A DNA stretch of 64,000 bases from Bifidobacterium biavatii DSM 23969 (GTDB lineage Bacteria; Actinomycetota; Actinomycetes; Actinomycetales; Bifidobacteriaceae), in the NCBI RefSeq assembly GCF_000741165.1, contig NZ_JGYN01000010.1, forward strand, positions 1 to 64,000, in the 5' to 3' direction. Of this stretch, positions 17,936 through 26,451 are shown in pieces; position 1 is the stretch's first letter; the number at the start of each line of letters is the position of its first letter. The position numbers and the translations under genes are program-made. Below the pieces are notes generated by a model. It was not told the DNA's origin, made no database searches, and worked only from the letters and a program-made list of their open reading frames with translations.

Positions 17936-19162
17936 CTACAGCGTCTTGACGAACTCGCCCAGTCGGCGCAGGCCCTCGGCGAGCGCCTCGCGCGACGCCG
18001 CATACGAGAGGCGCACGTGCGTGTCGGCAGTGGCCGGGCCGAAGTCGCGTCCCGGCGTCAACGCCACGTGCGCCTCATTCAGCGCACGTTCGCAGAACGT
18101 CCACGCGTCCAGTCCGGTCGAAGAGACGTTGAAGTACGCGTAGAACGCGCCGTTCGGCTCCACTTCGAGCGGCAGGCCGATCGCACGCAAACCGTCGACC
18201 ACGATGCGCCGGCGGGCGAGCAGTTCCTGCCGCCGCTCCTCGCACACGGCGAGGCTTTCGGGCGTGAAGCACGCGACGGCCGCGTGCTGGGTGGGCGTGT
18301 GCGCGCACAGGTAGAAGTTGGTGGCCAGATCGTCCACCGCCTCGATCGTGTATTCGGGGATCACCGCCCAGCCGAGTCGCCAGCCGGTCATGCCGAAGAA
18401 CTTGGAAAAACTGTTGCATACGATCGCGTCCGGGTCGGCGAGCAGCACTGAGCGCACTTCGCTGCCGTCCGCCTCGCGGTCGGCCAGATCGAGGTACGTT
18501 TCGTCGACGATGCGCCACGCGCCGCGTTCGCGAGCCAAGTCGCACACAGCCTTGAGCGTATCGAATTCGATCGTCGTACCGGTCGGGTTCGACGGCGACG
18601 TGATCATCACGGCCTTGGTATGCTCGCTCCACGCGCCGTCGACCAGTTCGGGCGTCAGGTGGAAGCGGGTCGCCGCGCTGGTCGGCACGTCCACGACCGT
18701 GCCGCCGAACGAGCGCACCAGTTCGCGGTTGCACGGATACGACGGATCGGCGATGATCACCTCGTCGCCCGGGTCGACGGTGAGCGCGGTCGCGAGCAGC
18801 AGCGCGGCCGAACCGCCCGACGTGATCACGATGCGTTTCGGGTCGACGTCGACGCCGTGCTTGGTGCGATAGAAGTCGGCGATCGCACGGCGCAGTTCGG
18901 GCAGGCCGAACGCGGCGGTGTACGGCAGCGGGCGACCGTCGTACTGTTCGCGCATCGCCTCGCGTACGGCCGGCGGCGCGCCGAAATCGGGCTCGCCCAA
19001 GCTCAGCTTGACCACGTCGATGCCGCTCGCGATCATATTGTCGGCCTTCTCGCCGAACACCATCGCGCGGAACGGCTGCGCGTCGCGGGCGCGCAGCGAC
19101 ATTCTCGCCGTCATGCGCGCGGCCGTCGTGTTGGCCGTCGTCATATCAGTCATGCTCATCAT
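17936..19162 (-). CDS. PLP-dependent class I/II aminotransferase
   Basis: Cytosolic aminotransferase of fold type I, about 408 aa. It has the substrate-domain motif LSLGEPDF, SPSNPTG at the PLP pocket, VDETYLDL, and the Schiff-base lysine in NSFSKFFGMTGWRLGW. The C-terminal Arg that binds the substrate carboxylate is in HVRLSYA. It resembles aspartate or aromatic aminotransferases; the specific amino acid is unknown. Four in-frame Met codons occur within the first seven codons (MMSMTDM). AAGGA lies closest to ideal for the second or third, so the true start may be 3-9 bases inside. Confidence 0.9.
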   Translation of the reverse strand: MMSMTDMTTANTTAARMTARMSLRARDAQPFRAMVFGEKADNMIASGIDVVKLSLGEPDFGAPPAVREAMREQYDGRPLPYTAAFGLPELRRAIADFYRTKHGVDVDPKRIVITSGGSAALLLATALTVDPGDEVIIADPSYPCNRELVRSFGGTVVDVPTSAATRFHLTPELVDGAWSEHTKAVMITSPSNPTGTTIEFDTLKAVCDLARERGAWRIVDETYLDLADREADGSEVRSVLLADPDAIVCNSFSKFFGMTGWRLGWAVIPEYTIEAVDDLATNFYLCAHTPTQHAAVACFTPESLAVCEERRQELLARRRIVVDGLRAIGLPLEVEPNGAFYAYFNVSSTGLDAWTFCERALNEAHVALTPGRDFGPATADTHVRLSYAASREALAEGLRRLGEFVKTL

Positions 19163-19443
19163 CTTCCTTGCCGTCGCGAACGCAACGCACAGCGGTACCG
19201 TCGGTGGCCGTACCGGTACCGCTGTCAGTGCGGACGTTCGCAGTGTCCTTGTCCGCTCCCGATTCTACCGCCGGCAGTCCTTCCCACTCCCCCGCTGTTC
19301 CACCAATGTTCGATCAACACTCAACCCGCACCTAGCACATTTCGCACCGAACTCCAGCACGAAATTTAGAATGAGAGAGTTGTCATATCCGTTTTCGACC
19401 GTTGATTCGACTGTTGATTCGATCGACGATTCAAGGAGGAACT

Positions 19444-20583
19444 ATGGGGAACGCAGGCAGGCTCAACGGCAGGCGCGCCGAAGCGCAGGAGCAGGGACTG
19501 AAGGTGAACGTGGCGATTCTCGGCGCGGGCCGGATCGCCATCCACATGGCCGAAACGCTCACGAAAATGGCGGCGGACGAACGCTACTCCGGCCTGATCG
19601 CCCCGTACGCGGTCGCCGCGCGCGACGCCGACCGTGCGGCCGCGTTCGCCGCGCAGCACGGGTTCCCCGTCTCGTACGGTTCGTACGAGGAGCTGCTGGC
19701 CGATCCGAACGTGGACCTGGTGTACATCGCCACGCCGCACAGCCTGCACGCCGAGCAGGGCATCGCGTGCCTTGAGGCGGGCAAGAACATTCTGGTCGAA
19801 AAGTCGTTCACGGCGAACGCCGCGCAGGCGCGCGACCTGCTCGCCGCGGCCGATCGCACCGGCCTGCTGTGCACGGAGGCGATCTGGACGCGCTACATGC
19901 CGTCGCGCGCGATGATCGACGAAATCGTCGCGTCCGGCCGCATCGGCGAAGTGCGCGCGATCAACGCGAACCTGTGCTATCCGGTCAGCGGCAAGGCGCG
20001 CATGACCGATCCGGCGCTGGCCGGCGGCGCGCTGCTTGACGTCGGCGTGTATCCGCTCAACTTTATCGACATGGTGATGGGCGGCCACGGCGAGACGCCG
20101 ATCGCGCGCATCGACACGTCGATGATGCCGTACGCGACCGGCGTGGACGCGCAGAATTCGACGACGCTGTACTATGCCGGCGGTACGAACGATGGCGGTG
20201 CAAACGTCGGCGACGATGCTTCCGGCACGACCGGCGCAACCGACACGACCGGCACGCCCGGCGTCATGGCCACGGCCGTCTCGTCCATGCTGTGCGCGTC
20301 GGACCGCAACGGCGTGATCTGGGGCACGGACGGCTACATCGTGTGCCGCAACATCAACAACGTCGAGGCGATCGACGTGTACGGCGCGGACCATGCGCTC
20401 GCCGAACACATCGACGTGCCGGCGCAGCTGACCGGCTACGAGTACGAGGTCGCCGCGGCCGCGAACGCGATTCTGGACGGCCGCGGCGAATGCGCGGAAA
20501 TGCCCCACGCGGACACGCTGCGCATCATGGAGCTCATGGACACGCTGCGCGACCGTTGGGGTCTGCGTTACCCGTTCGAGTGA
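19444..20583 (+). CDS. Gfo/Idh/MocA-family oxidoreductase
   Basis: NAD(P)-dependent sugar or polyol dehydrogenase, 379 aa. The Rossmann motif VAILGAGRIAIHMA lies at about residues 20-33. The family EKSF motif (ILVEKSFTANAAQAR) carries the catalytic Lys, and ALLDVGVYPLNFIDMVMG is in the substrate domain. A Gly/Thr-rich insert (about residues 240-275, encoded at 20165-20270) is unusual for the family and looks like a surface loop. The start at 19444 has a perfect AAGGAGG upstream; an in-frame ATG at 19402 lacks one. It converges with the NADH oxidase with only 23 bases between. The substrate is unknown. Confidence 0.88.
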   Translation: MGNAGRLNGRRAEAQEQGLKVNVAILGAGRIAIHMAETLTKMAADERYSGLIAPYAVAARDADRAAAFAAQHGFPVSYGSYEELLADPNVDLVYIATPHSLHAEQGIACLEAGKNILVEKSFTANAAQARDLLAAADRTGLLCTEAIWTRYMPSRAMIDEIVASGRIGEVRAINANLCYPVSGKARMTDPALAGGALLDVGVYPLNFIDMVMGGHGETPIARIDTSMMPYATGVDAQNSTTLYYAGGTNDGGANVGDDASGTTGATDTTGTPGVMATAVSSMLCASDRNGVIWGTDGYIVCRNINNVEAIDVYGADHALAEHIDVPAQLTGYEYEVAAAANAILDGRGECAEMPHADTLRIMELMDTLRDRWGLRYPFE

Positions 20584-20606
20584 GTTCAGACGAACCCGCC
20601 GGTCGG

Positions 20607-21995
20607 TCAGCTTTCGGCCACCGCCTGAATCGCGACCGCGCCGACGAAGTTGACCGGCTGACTGAAGTTCGGCTGGAAGAACAGGTCCGCGCCGGCCAGA
20701 TCGTCGATCGTGAACCCGGCCTGAATCGCCACGGACACGACGTTCGCGGCCTGCGAGATGTCGTGCTTGGACAGGAACTGCGCGCCAAGGATGCGCCGCG
20801 TGTCCGGATCCCACACGAGCGTGGCCGTCACCGGCGTGGTGGTGAGCATGAAGTCCGGGCGATAGTCCTGCACGAGCGTGGTGGAGCGTGCGGTCAGGCC
20901 GCGGCGTTCCACACCGCCCAGAGTGAGTCCGGTCGCGGACATGGCCAGATCATACAGCTGCACCGCGCTGGTCGCCTGCGTGCCGAGGTAACGCTTGGTC
21001 GGCGCGACGATGTTCTCGCCGACGAGCAGGCCCTGACGCACGGCGTTCGTGGCGAGCGGAATGTAGTCGTCCTTGCCGGTCGGATTGTAGTGCACGGTCG
21101 CGCTGTCGCCGGCCGCGAACACGTCGTTGAGCACCGTGCCGTCCGTCAGCGAGGCGCGCATGTAGTCGTCGACGATGATCGCGCCGTTGCCGATCGTGGC
21201 GAGCTGGTCGGCGAACAGCGCGGTGTTCGGGCGGAATCCCGCGCCGAGAATCGCTACGTCGGCCGTGTATTCGCCCCGCTCGGTGACGACGGTCACGCCG
21301 GAACCGTCCGCGCCGTCCGAACCGGAGGCCGGGCGGAACGCGACGACCTTCTGTCCGAGCGCAAGCGTCACGCCGTGATCGGAGAACGCCTGCTCGACCT
21401 GATCGCTGATCGCCGCGTCGAAATTGTTCGCGAGCACGCGCGGCAGAGCGTCGACCAGCGTGGTCTTGACGCCGATGTCGCTGAACTGTTCAGCCAGTTC
21501 CGCGCCGATGTAGCCGGCGCCGATCACGACCGCGGTCTTCGCGCTCTTGGCGCGCTCCTTGATCGCGAGCGCGTGCCCCCAGTTCTTGCACAGCATGACC
21601 GCGCCGTTTTCGAGCGCCGCGTCGAGACCGTCGATCGGCGGGATCACGGGCGCGGAGCCGGTGGTGACGACCAGCTTGTCGAACGCATAGTCGGTGGTTT
21701 CGCCGGTTTCGAGATCCTTGGCGGTGAGCGTCTTGCCGGTGACGTCGACGCCCAGCACATCGTGGCGCATGTGCATGGTGGCACCGGCTTCGGCGAGCGC
21801 GGCGGGCGACGAGTAGAACATGCGCTTGGGATCGGAGACGTGGTCGCCGACCCACAGCGCGATGCCGCACGAGAGGAACGACAATGAATCGTTGCGTTCG
21901 AAGACGTGGACGGTCCAATCGGGGTGATGCTGGAGGATGGATGTGGCGGCGAACGTGCCGGCGTGCGTGCAGCCGACGATGGCGACGGTGGTCAT
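20607..21995 (-). CDS. FAD-dependent NADH oxidase / CoA-disulfide reductase family
   Basis: Flavoprotein of the NOX/CoADR group, 462 aa. The first FAD-binding motif is at the N-terminus (VAIVGCTHAGTFAA), the redox-active Cys is residue 43 in LSFLSCGIALWVG, the NADH motif is VVIGAGYIGAELAEQF, and the second FAD motif is NDVFAAGDSA. A Cys43 sulfenic acid is typical of H2O-forming NADH oxidase, which would remove oxygen and regenerate NAD+ in an anaerobe. The ATG at 21995 has AAAGGAG eight bases upstream. Confidence 0.92.
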   Translation of the reverse strand: MTTVAIVGCTHAGTFAATSILQHHPDWTVHVFERNDSLSFLSCGIALWVGDHVSDPKRMFYSSPAALAEAGATMHMRHDVLGVDVTGKTLTAKDLETGETTDYAFDKLVVTTGSAPVIPPIDGLDAALENGAVMLCKNWGHALAIKERAKSAKTAVVIGAGYIGAELAEQFSDIGVKTTLVDALPRVLANNFDAAISDQVEQAFSDHGVTLALGQKVVAFRPASGSDGADGSGVTVVTERGEYTADVAILGAGFRPNTALFADQLATIGNGAIIVDDYMRASLTDGTVLNDVFAAGDSATVHYNPTGKDDYIPLATNAVRQGLLVGENIVAPTKRYLGTQATSAVQLYDLAMSATGLTLGGVERRGLTARSTTLVQDYRPDFMLTTTPVTATLVWDPDTRRILGAQFLSKHDISQAANVVSVAIQAGFTIDDLAGADLFFQPNFSQPVNFVGAVAIQAVAES

Positions 21996-22171
21996 GGAAG
22001 CGCTCCTTTGCTTCGGTTCAGTCAGTTTAGGCGACATTGTCAATCCACCATTGTGCCATTGATCCGCGGACGGGCCTGCATGCGGCGGTTCACGGCGAGT
22101 CGGCATATTCGTTTTCACCAAGCCAAACCCCTCATCCCGCCGACTCTTTGCTATTAAATGTGCAGAGTAAA

Positions 22172-22488
22172 TAGCTCTTCGCGTTTTGGTGTGTAGAGGG
22201 CTGTTGGTTGATGGTGTGTGGCTGAGGGTGTGTGCATGGACGGTATATGTGCGCGGTTTATGACCGTGCTTAATGAACCGTCTATGCCCACGCTCCTCGT
22301 AATGAACCGGATATGCCCACGATTATCAGATTAAATGATCCGCTTTCACCCACACTCGGTACGGGTTCGGTCTTTGAACCGGTTTCCTGTTGTGGATAAT
22401 GATCCGTCTATGCCCACACTCGGTCTTGGATGACGCTGATTCACCGTGCCCGTCGGACGTAGTGTGGGTGAAAATGGTACATTACGGG
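22172..22488. repeat. TATGCCCAC repeat element, copy B
   Basis: Four degenerate units run rightward: AATGAACCGTCTATGCCCAC, AATGAACCGGATATGCCCAC, ATGATCCGCTTTCACCCAC and ATGATCCGTCTATGCCCAC. They are bracketed by reverse units (GTGCATGGACGGTATATG and AGTGTGGGTGAAAATGGTAC). Copy C (37611-37942) is colinear over the full length with scattered differences. No gene is visible. Confidence 0.8.
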
Positions 22489-22525
22489 GTTTTCGTATTG
22501 TGGCTGCGTGTAGGCGTCCTCTGGT

Positions 22526-22862
22526 GGTGTCGGAATCACGCTGTCGCGTGATGCAGTGTTGTCATGGGATTGCGCGGTGGTGCAATCCCGGCATCGCGCT
22601 GCCGCGCCCGCATGTGTTCAACGCACTATGATGCTGGCGGAGCCTCGGCCCCCTCGGATAGGCCGAGCTGTGAAGAAAACAGTCCAGTGGACTGTTTTTA
22701 GGCGAGGAGCGAGCGATAGCGAGCCAGCAATAACGCTCGCGAAGCGAGTCCATAATTGCAGGACGCTGTCAGCCGCAGGCTGACTGGGGGAGCGTCGCGG
22801 CGCCACACGCCGCCAACAAGCACAGCATCGCGCGACAGCGCGATTCCAATACTTCGGACTGC
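22526..22862. repeat. Mosaic of palindromic repeat modules
   Basis: Holds CGGAATCACGCTGTCGCGTG, a module GCTGGCGGAGCCTCGGCCCC, the hairpin ACAGTCCAGTGGACTGT with T-tract, CGAGCGATAGCGAGCC, a GCAGGCTGAC..GGGGGAGCGTCGCG segment and a final ATCGCGCGACAGCGCGATTCC hairpin. The order matches the opcA-pgl spacer at 11300-11500. From 22863 to 22984 I see nothing else before the tRNAs. Confidence 0.7.
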
Positions 22863-22984
22863 ACCCGGAACGCATAACTCATACATGGTAAACACTCACG
22901 CCGGCGGTAGATCGAAAAGTATTTGTAAGTAAATGTGGTGAGTTTATGGTGAGTCAGGTGGTTTATGGTGAGTCGGCTCGGAAT

Positions 22985-23027
22985 GCAAGAAACCCCGCAT
23001 GCCTTGGAAACATTGGCTTGCGGGGTT
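22985..23027 (-). terminator. Terminator after tRNA-Phe
   Basis: On the minus strand AACCCCGCA (23027-23019) pairs with TGCGGGGTT (22999-22991), followed by TCTTGC. It lies just past the tRNA 3' end. Confidence 0.7.
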
Positions 23028-23032
23028 ATCCG

Positions 23033-23108
23033 TGGTGGCTCCGAGCGGCATCGATCCGCTGACCTAACGATTTTCAGTCGTTCGCTCTACCAACTGAGCT
23101 ACAGAGCC
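23033..23108 (-). tRNA. tRNA-Phe (GAA), CCA encoded
   Basis: 76-nt cloverleaf read from 23108 down: acceptor GGCTCTG pairs with CGGAGCC allowing a G-U pair. The D-arm is AGCTCAGTTGGTAGAGC, the anticodon loop ACTGAAAAT has GAA, the T-arm follows with a GATCGATGC-type loop, and discriminator A plus CCA are encoded. Confidence 0.95.
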
Positions 23109-23120
23109 AGAGAACAGTTG

Positions 23121-23141
23121 AAAAAGCCCGGAAAACCGGGC
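23121..23141 (-). terminator. Terminator after tRNA-Asp
   Basis: On the minus strand GCCCGG-TTTT-CCGGGC followed by TTTTT, between the two tRNAs. The tRNA-Phe gene therefore probably has its own or read-through transcription. Confidence 0.85.
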
Positions 23142-23157
23142 AACTTCACCATTCCAG

Positions 23158-23231
23158 CGACCCCGGCCGGACTTGAACCGGTGACCTCCGCCGTGACAGG
23201 GCGGCGCTCTAACCAACTGAGCTACGGGGCC
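23158..23231 (-). tRNA. tRNA-Asp (GTC), no encoded CCA
   Basis: 74-nt cloverleaf read from 23231 down: acceptor GGCCCCG pairs with CGGGGTC. The D-arm is AGCTCAGTTGGTTAGAGC, the anticodon stem CCGCC/GGCGG has GTC in the loop CTGTCAC, and the T-loop is GTTCAAGTC. The discriminator G is not followed by CCA, unlike the neighbouring tRNA-Phe. Confidence 0.95.
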
Positions 23232-23372
23232 GTGTTGTTCTCGCTTGCGTGAGGCAACGAGTAGATATATTACATGATCTCAGGCCTTGCGCAAGTTACG
23301 GCGTGTCGCGCTATTTTCCAACGTTTTGAGGGCCATCAAGCGGTCGGGCGACAACCGGGAAAATCGTCCGTT

Positions 23373-24323
23373 TCACCCAATCATCGCCGCCGTGCTGTAA
23401 TCGCCAACGTTCCCATAGCCGTCGATGCTCGGGCGCGTGCCGTACTTGCGCAGGTAGTCTTCCATGTAGTCGTCCAGATCATCCCACTCGTAGCACTGCC
23501 CATCCAGCTCGGCCGCGCAGTCGGTCGTCACGTCTCCATAGTCGCCGTAGCCACCGTTGTCATCGGAGTAGCCGTAACCGTCGCGATCGTAGACGGCGTA
23601 GTCCATGGCCTGTCCGAACGCGAAGACCGCGATCATGATGACCGCCGTCAGCAGCGCCGTGGAGATCGCGCCCACGACGATGCCGGCGATTGCGAGTCCC
23701 TTGCTTTTTTCGCGGCTTTTGTTGATCTGCACGAGCGCGATGATCGACAGCACGAGTCCGACGGGTGGGATCGGAAACGCCAGCACGAACCCGACGATGC
23801 TCAGGATGTTCCAACGCTGGTACGACGGCTCGTCATACGCCGGATACCAGCCCGGCGCCGACTGTCCGTACGCCGGCTGGCCGTATGGCGACCGTCCGTA
23901 CGGCTGTTGCCCGTATGCCGACTGCCCGTATGACTGTCCATATTGTTGTCCGTATTGCGGCGACTGACTATAAGACTGACCATACGCCTGCCCGTACGCC
24001 CGCTGCCCGTATTGCGATTGGTCGTTCTGCGGCTGACCATAAGGCTGCTGTTCGTACGCTGATGCCGCGGACTGCTGCCCGTATGCTTGGCCGTATTGCG
24101 ACGACTGACCGTACGCCTGCTGTCCCGACGCCTGTCCGTATGCCGCCTGTCCGTATGACGACTGCTGCCCGCCGGACTGCGACTGAGACGACTGTGACGG
24201 CGACTGATACGACAGCTGGGCCGACGCTGGCGTCTGGAAATAGCCGTTCGAATGGTCGTTGTTGCCGGAGTCGTCGGTTCCGTTGCCGTATGGCGTTTGC
24301 GGCGATGCATTGTTCTCACTCAT
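23373..24323 (-). CDS. DUF4190-like membrane protein with YGQ-rich N-terminus
   Basis: Protein of 316 aa. Residues 1-165 are almost entirely Tyr, Gly, Gln, Ser, Ala and Pro, with more than ten YGQ repeats, the composition of prion-like or phase-separating domains. Residues about 170-240 hold two hydrophobic helices separated by a short basic loop ([20 protein letters not shown]), which is the DUF4190 arrangement. The C-terminal 75 residues are acidic and Tyr/Gly-rich with two Cys ([15 protein letters not shown]), probably outside the membrane. Such proteins occur widely in actinobacteria without a known function. No ribosome site is obvious before the ATG at 24323. Confidence 0.8.
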   Translation of the reverse strand: MSENNASPQTPYGNGTDDSGNNDHSNGYFQTPASAQLSYQSPSQSSQSQSGGQQSSYGQAAYGQASGQQAYGQSSQYGQAYGQQSAASAYEQQPYGQPQNDQSQYGQRAYGQAYGQSYSQSPQYGQQYGQSYGQSAYGQQPYGRSPYGQPAYGQSAPGWYPAYDEPSYQRWNILSIVGFVLAFPIPPVGLVLSIIALVQINKSREKSKGLAIAGIVVGAISTALLTAVIMIAVFAFGQAMDYAVYDRDGYGYSDDNGGYGDYGDVTTDCAAELDGQCYEWDDLDDYMEDYLRKYGTRPSIDGYGNVGDYSTAAMIG

Positions 24324-24457
24324 GGTTTCAGCTTAAACGCCACCGCCACCATTCCGACCCGGCAGATCTCCCGGCGGATCTCCCGGCGAACATCCCAGCA
24401 CACATCTCGACAGACCCCGGCAGACCGCATGACCACTATCCCCCACCCAAAAGCGCG

Positions 24458-25264
24458 TCAGTCGGACGCCCGAAGCCCATCCCCCGACTCGTGAAGGATG
24501 CGCCAGCGATAGCCGAAGGCAGGATTCCCGGCCCGTGCCGCGGCGCGAATCCTCGCCGCCACGGTCACTACGGACAGTCCGACGTCGAGGCTGCGCGCCG
24601 CGGCCTGCGCGGACCGGTGTTCGCCCACCACTTCCCCGGTGTGCGCGTCGCACTGTTCGAGCCGCATGAGCTTCAACCGCTTGTCGCGCAGTACGGGCGT
24701 GCGCTTGTCGGCGTATTTCCACCAGTAGCCGCCGACCGGCCGGCCCGCGTCGATCGCCTGGATGATGGAGTTCGGATACGCGATTCCGACGGCCTGCGCG
24801 GCGTCTTTGACGGATTCGTAGCGTTGGAGCACGGTGCCGTCGCGGTCGAGCCGGCAGATGCCGCGCTCGTGTCCGATGCGTTTAGTCCATTTGCGGAGCG
24901 GCCGTTCGTCGCCGCGCCGCCGCCATAGCCAGCCGCCTGCCGGGATTTGCCGAGAACATGCGGTGCCGATCGATTCGGGCAGTACGCCGACGGCTCGCGC
25001 AGCGGCCGGATACCCGTCGTATACGGCTTCGACCTTGAGCGTTTTGGGGTCGATTTGTTCGACGATAATACCCGCGCCGCCTGTGTCGTCGGGGTTTTTG
25101 AGCGTGGTCCATGTGCGGCCGCAGTATGCGGTGCCGTCGCGCAGCGCCTGTTGCAGGTTTGCGAAGGTGGCGTCGGGGTGCCCGTGTTCGGCGAGCCATG
25201 CGACGGCTTTGCGTATGCCGCGGAATTGGCCGATGGTGCCGTCGGGGTCGTGCATGTACAGCAT
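24458..25264 (-). CDS. NUMOD1-repeat protein without a nuclease domain
   Basis: Protein of 268 aa made of about four related units, each a strand (sequence such as CRLDRDGTVLQRYESVKDAA), a helix-turn-helix-like segment (AAQAVGI, AARAVGV, AARSLDV) and a closing aromatic motif (GRTWTTL, GGWLWRR, GGYWWKY, FGYRWRI). This is the form of nuclease-associated modular domains (NUMOD1/IENR), DNA-binding repeats normally attached to homing endonucleases. No GIY-YIG, HNH or LAGLIDADG part is visible. The ATG at 25264 has AGGGGAA upstream and lies 16 bases after the sortase stop on the same strand, so it reads as the last gene of the pilus operon. A regulator role is possible. Confidence 0.65.
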   Translation of the reverse strand: MLYMHDPDGTIGQFRGIRKAVAWLAEHGHPDATFANLQQALRDGTAYCGRTWTTLKNPDDTGGAGIIVEQIDPKTLKVEAVYDGYPAAARAVGVLPESIGTACSRQIPAGGWLWRRRGDERPLRKWTKRIGHERGICRLDRDGTVLQRYESVKDAAQAVGIAYPNSIIQAIDAGRPVGGYWWKYADKRTPVLRDKRLKLMRLEQCDAHTGEVVGEHRSAQAAARSLDVGLSVVTVAARIRAAARAGNPAFGYRWRILHESGDGLRASD

Positions 25265-25280
25265 TGCGTTCCCCTGCCGT

Positions 25281-26357
25281 TTACCGCGATTCGTCGAAGA
25301 ACGACGTCCAGTCGTCTTCGATGTTGGCGTTGGTCGTGTTGCGTTGCGTGATGTTGGGGTTGGTGCTGTCTGCGGCGATGTTGGGATTGTCGTATTGCAT
25401 GATGTCGGCGCTGGCGTTGGCGCTAGTGTTGATGTTGCCGGTCGTGGCGTTGGCTGCGTTGGATTTGGCTGGTTTGCCGGTGACGCCGGTGGAGTGTCCA
25501 CCGCGTGGGCGACGGCGGCGTACAACCAGCCAACGGACAAGGATGATGCCAAGGATGAATACGGTTGCCGCAACCGAGACGATAGCGGTCGTGTACGTGC
25601 GCACCGGAGTGTCATAGTCGGTCGTATCCGGCGTCTTCGGATTCGGGATGCGATGACCGCGCACGAGGAGCCTGTGCGTGTTCACCCCGTACGGAGTACA
25701 GGTGACCACGGTCGCATAGTCCTTGCCGTCCTCGATGTTCAGATTGTCGAGTTCATTCGGGAGAACGACGCTGATCTTGTCGACCTGATACGTATAGGTT
25801 TCATCGAGGACGTGGAATGCAAACGTATCACCCTTGACCAACGTATCGAGGCCCGTCAGCAGCTTCGCACTCGGCAAACCAGTATGACCCGACACAACAG
25901 CATGCGTGGTCGCACCACCGACAGGGAGGGAACTGCCCTCCAAATGACCGATCGCGATCTGGAGCACACCCTCATCCGTACCGTGATAGACAGGGAAACG
26001 CACCTTCAACTTCGGGATCGTGACATACCCCATGATGCCGGTACCCGACACGTCCAATATCGACTCGTACTCCTTCTTCTGCTCATCAGTCAAACGCCAA
26101 CGATCCGCAATAGACGGCAGCTTCGCGTTGTATTCGCGGGCGGCTTTGAGCATCTCCTGCTTCTTTGCCTTGCTCAGGTCTTCCGTCTGCTCGATGTAGG
26201 TCGCCACCGCGCGAGACTGATGCATCCTATTCCACCAATCCGCCACCGACGGATACGCGAGAAGACCAATACCAACCACGAGGACCACTGCGAAGAACAC
26301 GGAAATGATCGTGGAAATTATGTCAATCGGCCTACGCTTCCTACGTTGTACAGCCAT
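25281..26357 (-). CDS. srtC: Class C pilin sortase
   Basis: Membrane-bound transpeptidase that joins pilin subunits through the LPXTG Thr and a pilin-motif Lys. The 358-aa protein has an N-terminal TM helix (about residues 14-36), the sortase domain, and a second TM helix near residue 270 as class C enzymes have. Catalytic residues are His158 (VVSGHTG), Cys220 (VVTCTPYG) and Arg229 (NTHRLLVRG). No DPF/DPW lid motif is evident; the lid region reads DVSGTGIMGYV. A polar Asn/Thr/Ala tail of about 60 residues follows. The start is ATG 26357 with AAAGGA upstream; a GTG precedes it directly. It is the polymerase for the pilins encoded upstream on this strand. Confidence 0.93.
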   Translation of the reverse strand: MAVQRRKRRPIDIISTIISVFFAVVLVVGIGLLAYPSVADWWNRMHQSRAVATYIEQTEDLSKAKKQEMLKAAREYNAKLPSIADRWRLTDEQKKEYESILDVSGTGIMGYVTIPKLKVRFPVYHGTDEGVLQIAIGHLEGSSLPVGGATTHAVVSGHTGLPSAKLLTGLDTLVKGDTFAFHVLDETYTYQVDKISVVLPNELDNLNIEDGKDYATVVTCTPYGVNTHRLLVRGHRIPNPKTPDTTDYDTPVRTYTTAIVSVAATVFILGIILVRWLVVRRRRPRGGHSTGVTGKPAKSNAANATTGNINTSANASADIMQYDNPNIAADSTNPNITQRNTTNANIEDDWTSFFDESR

Positions 26358-26400
26358 CACCGGTTCCTTTCCACGAGAGATCGAGTTGAGATACGAGAGA

Positions 26401-26451
26401 AGACCTTCCCCGACCGTCGGAATAGGAGTAACGAACGATCGGGAAAGGTCT
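26401..26451. promoter_or_regulatory. Hairpin upstream of the sortase gene
   Basis: AGACCTTCCCCGAC (26401-26414) pairs with GATCGGGAAAGGTCT (26437-26451), with TGTTTTGTG following on the + strand. It sits in the sortase 5' leader on the minus strand and could be an attenuator or an RNA-processing site between pilin and sortase transcripts. Confidence 0.5.

Noticed and set aside
22172-22488. The TATGCCCAC element as a CRISPR array
   Set aside because: Units differ in sequence and spacing, occur in both orientations, spacers are not uniform, and no cas genes are near.
23033-23231. The tRNA pair as the element's attachment site
   Set aside because: The integrase lies 15 kb away with core and pilus genes between, and no tRNA 3'-end duplication was found near it.
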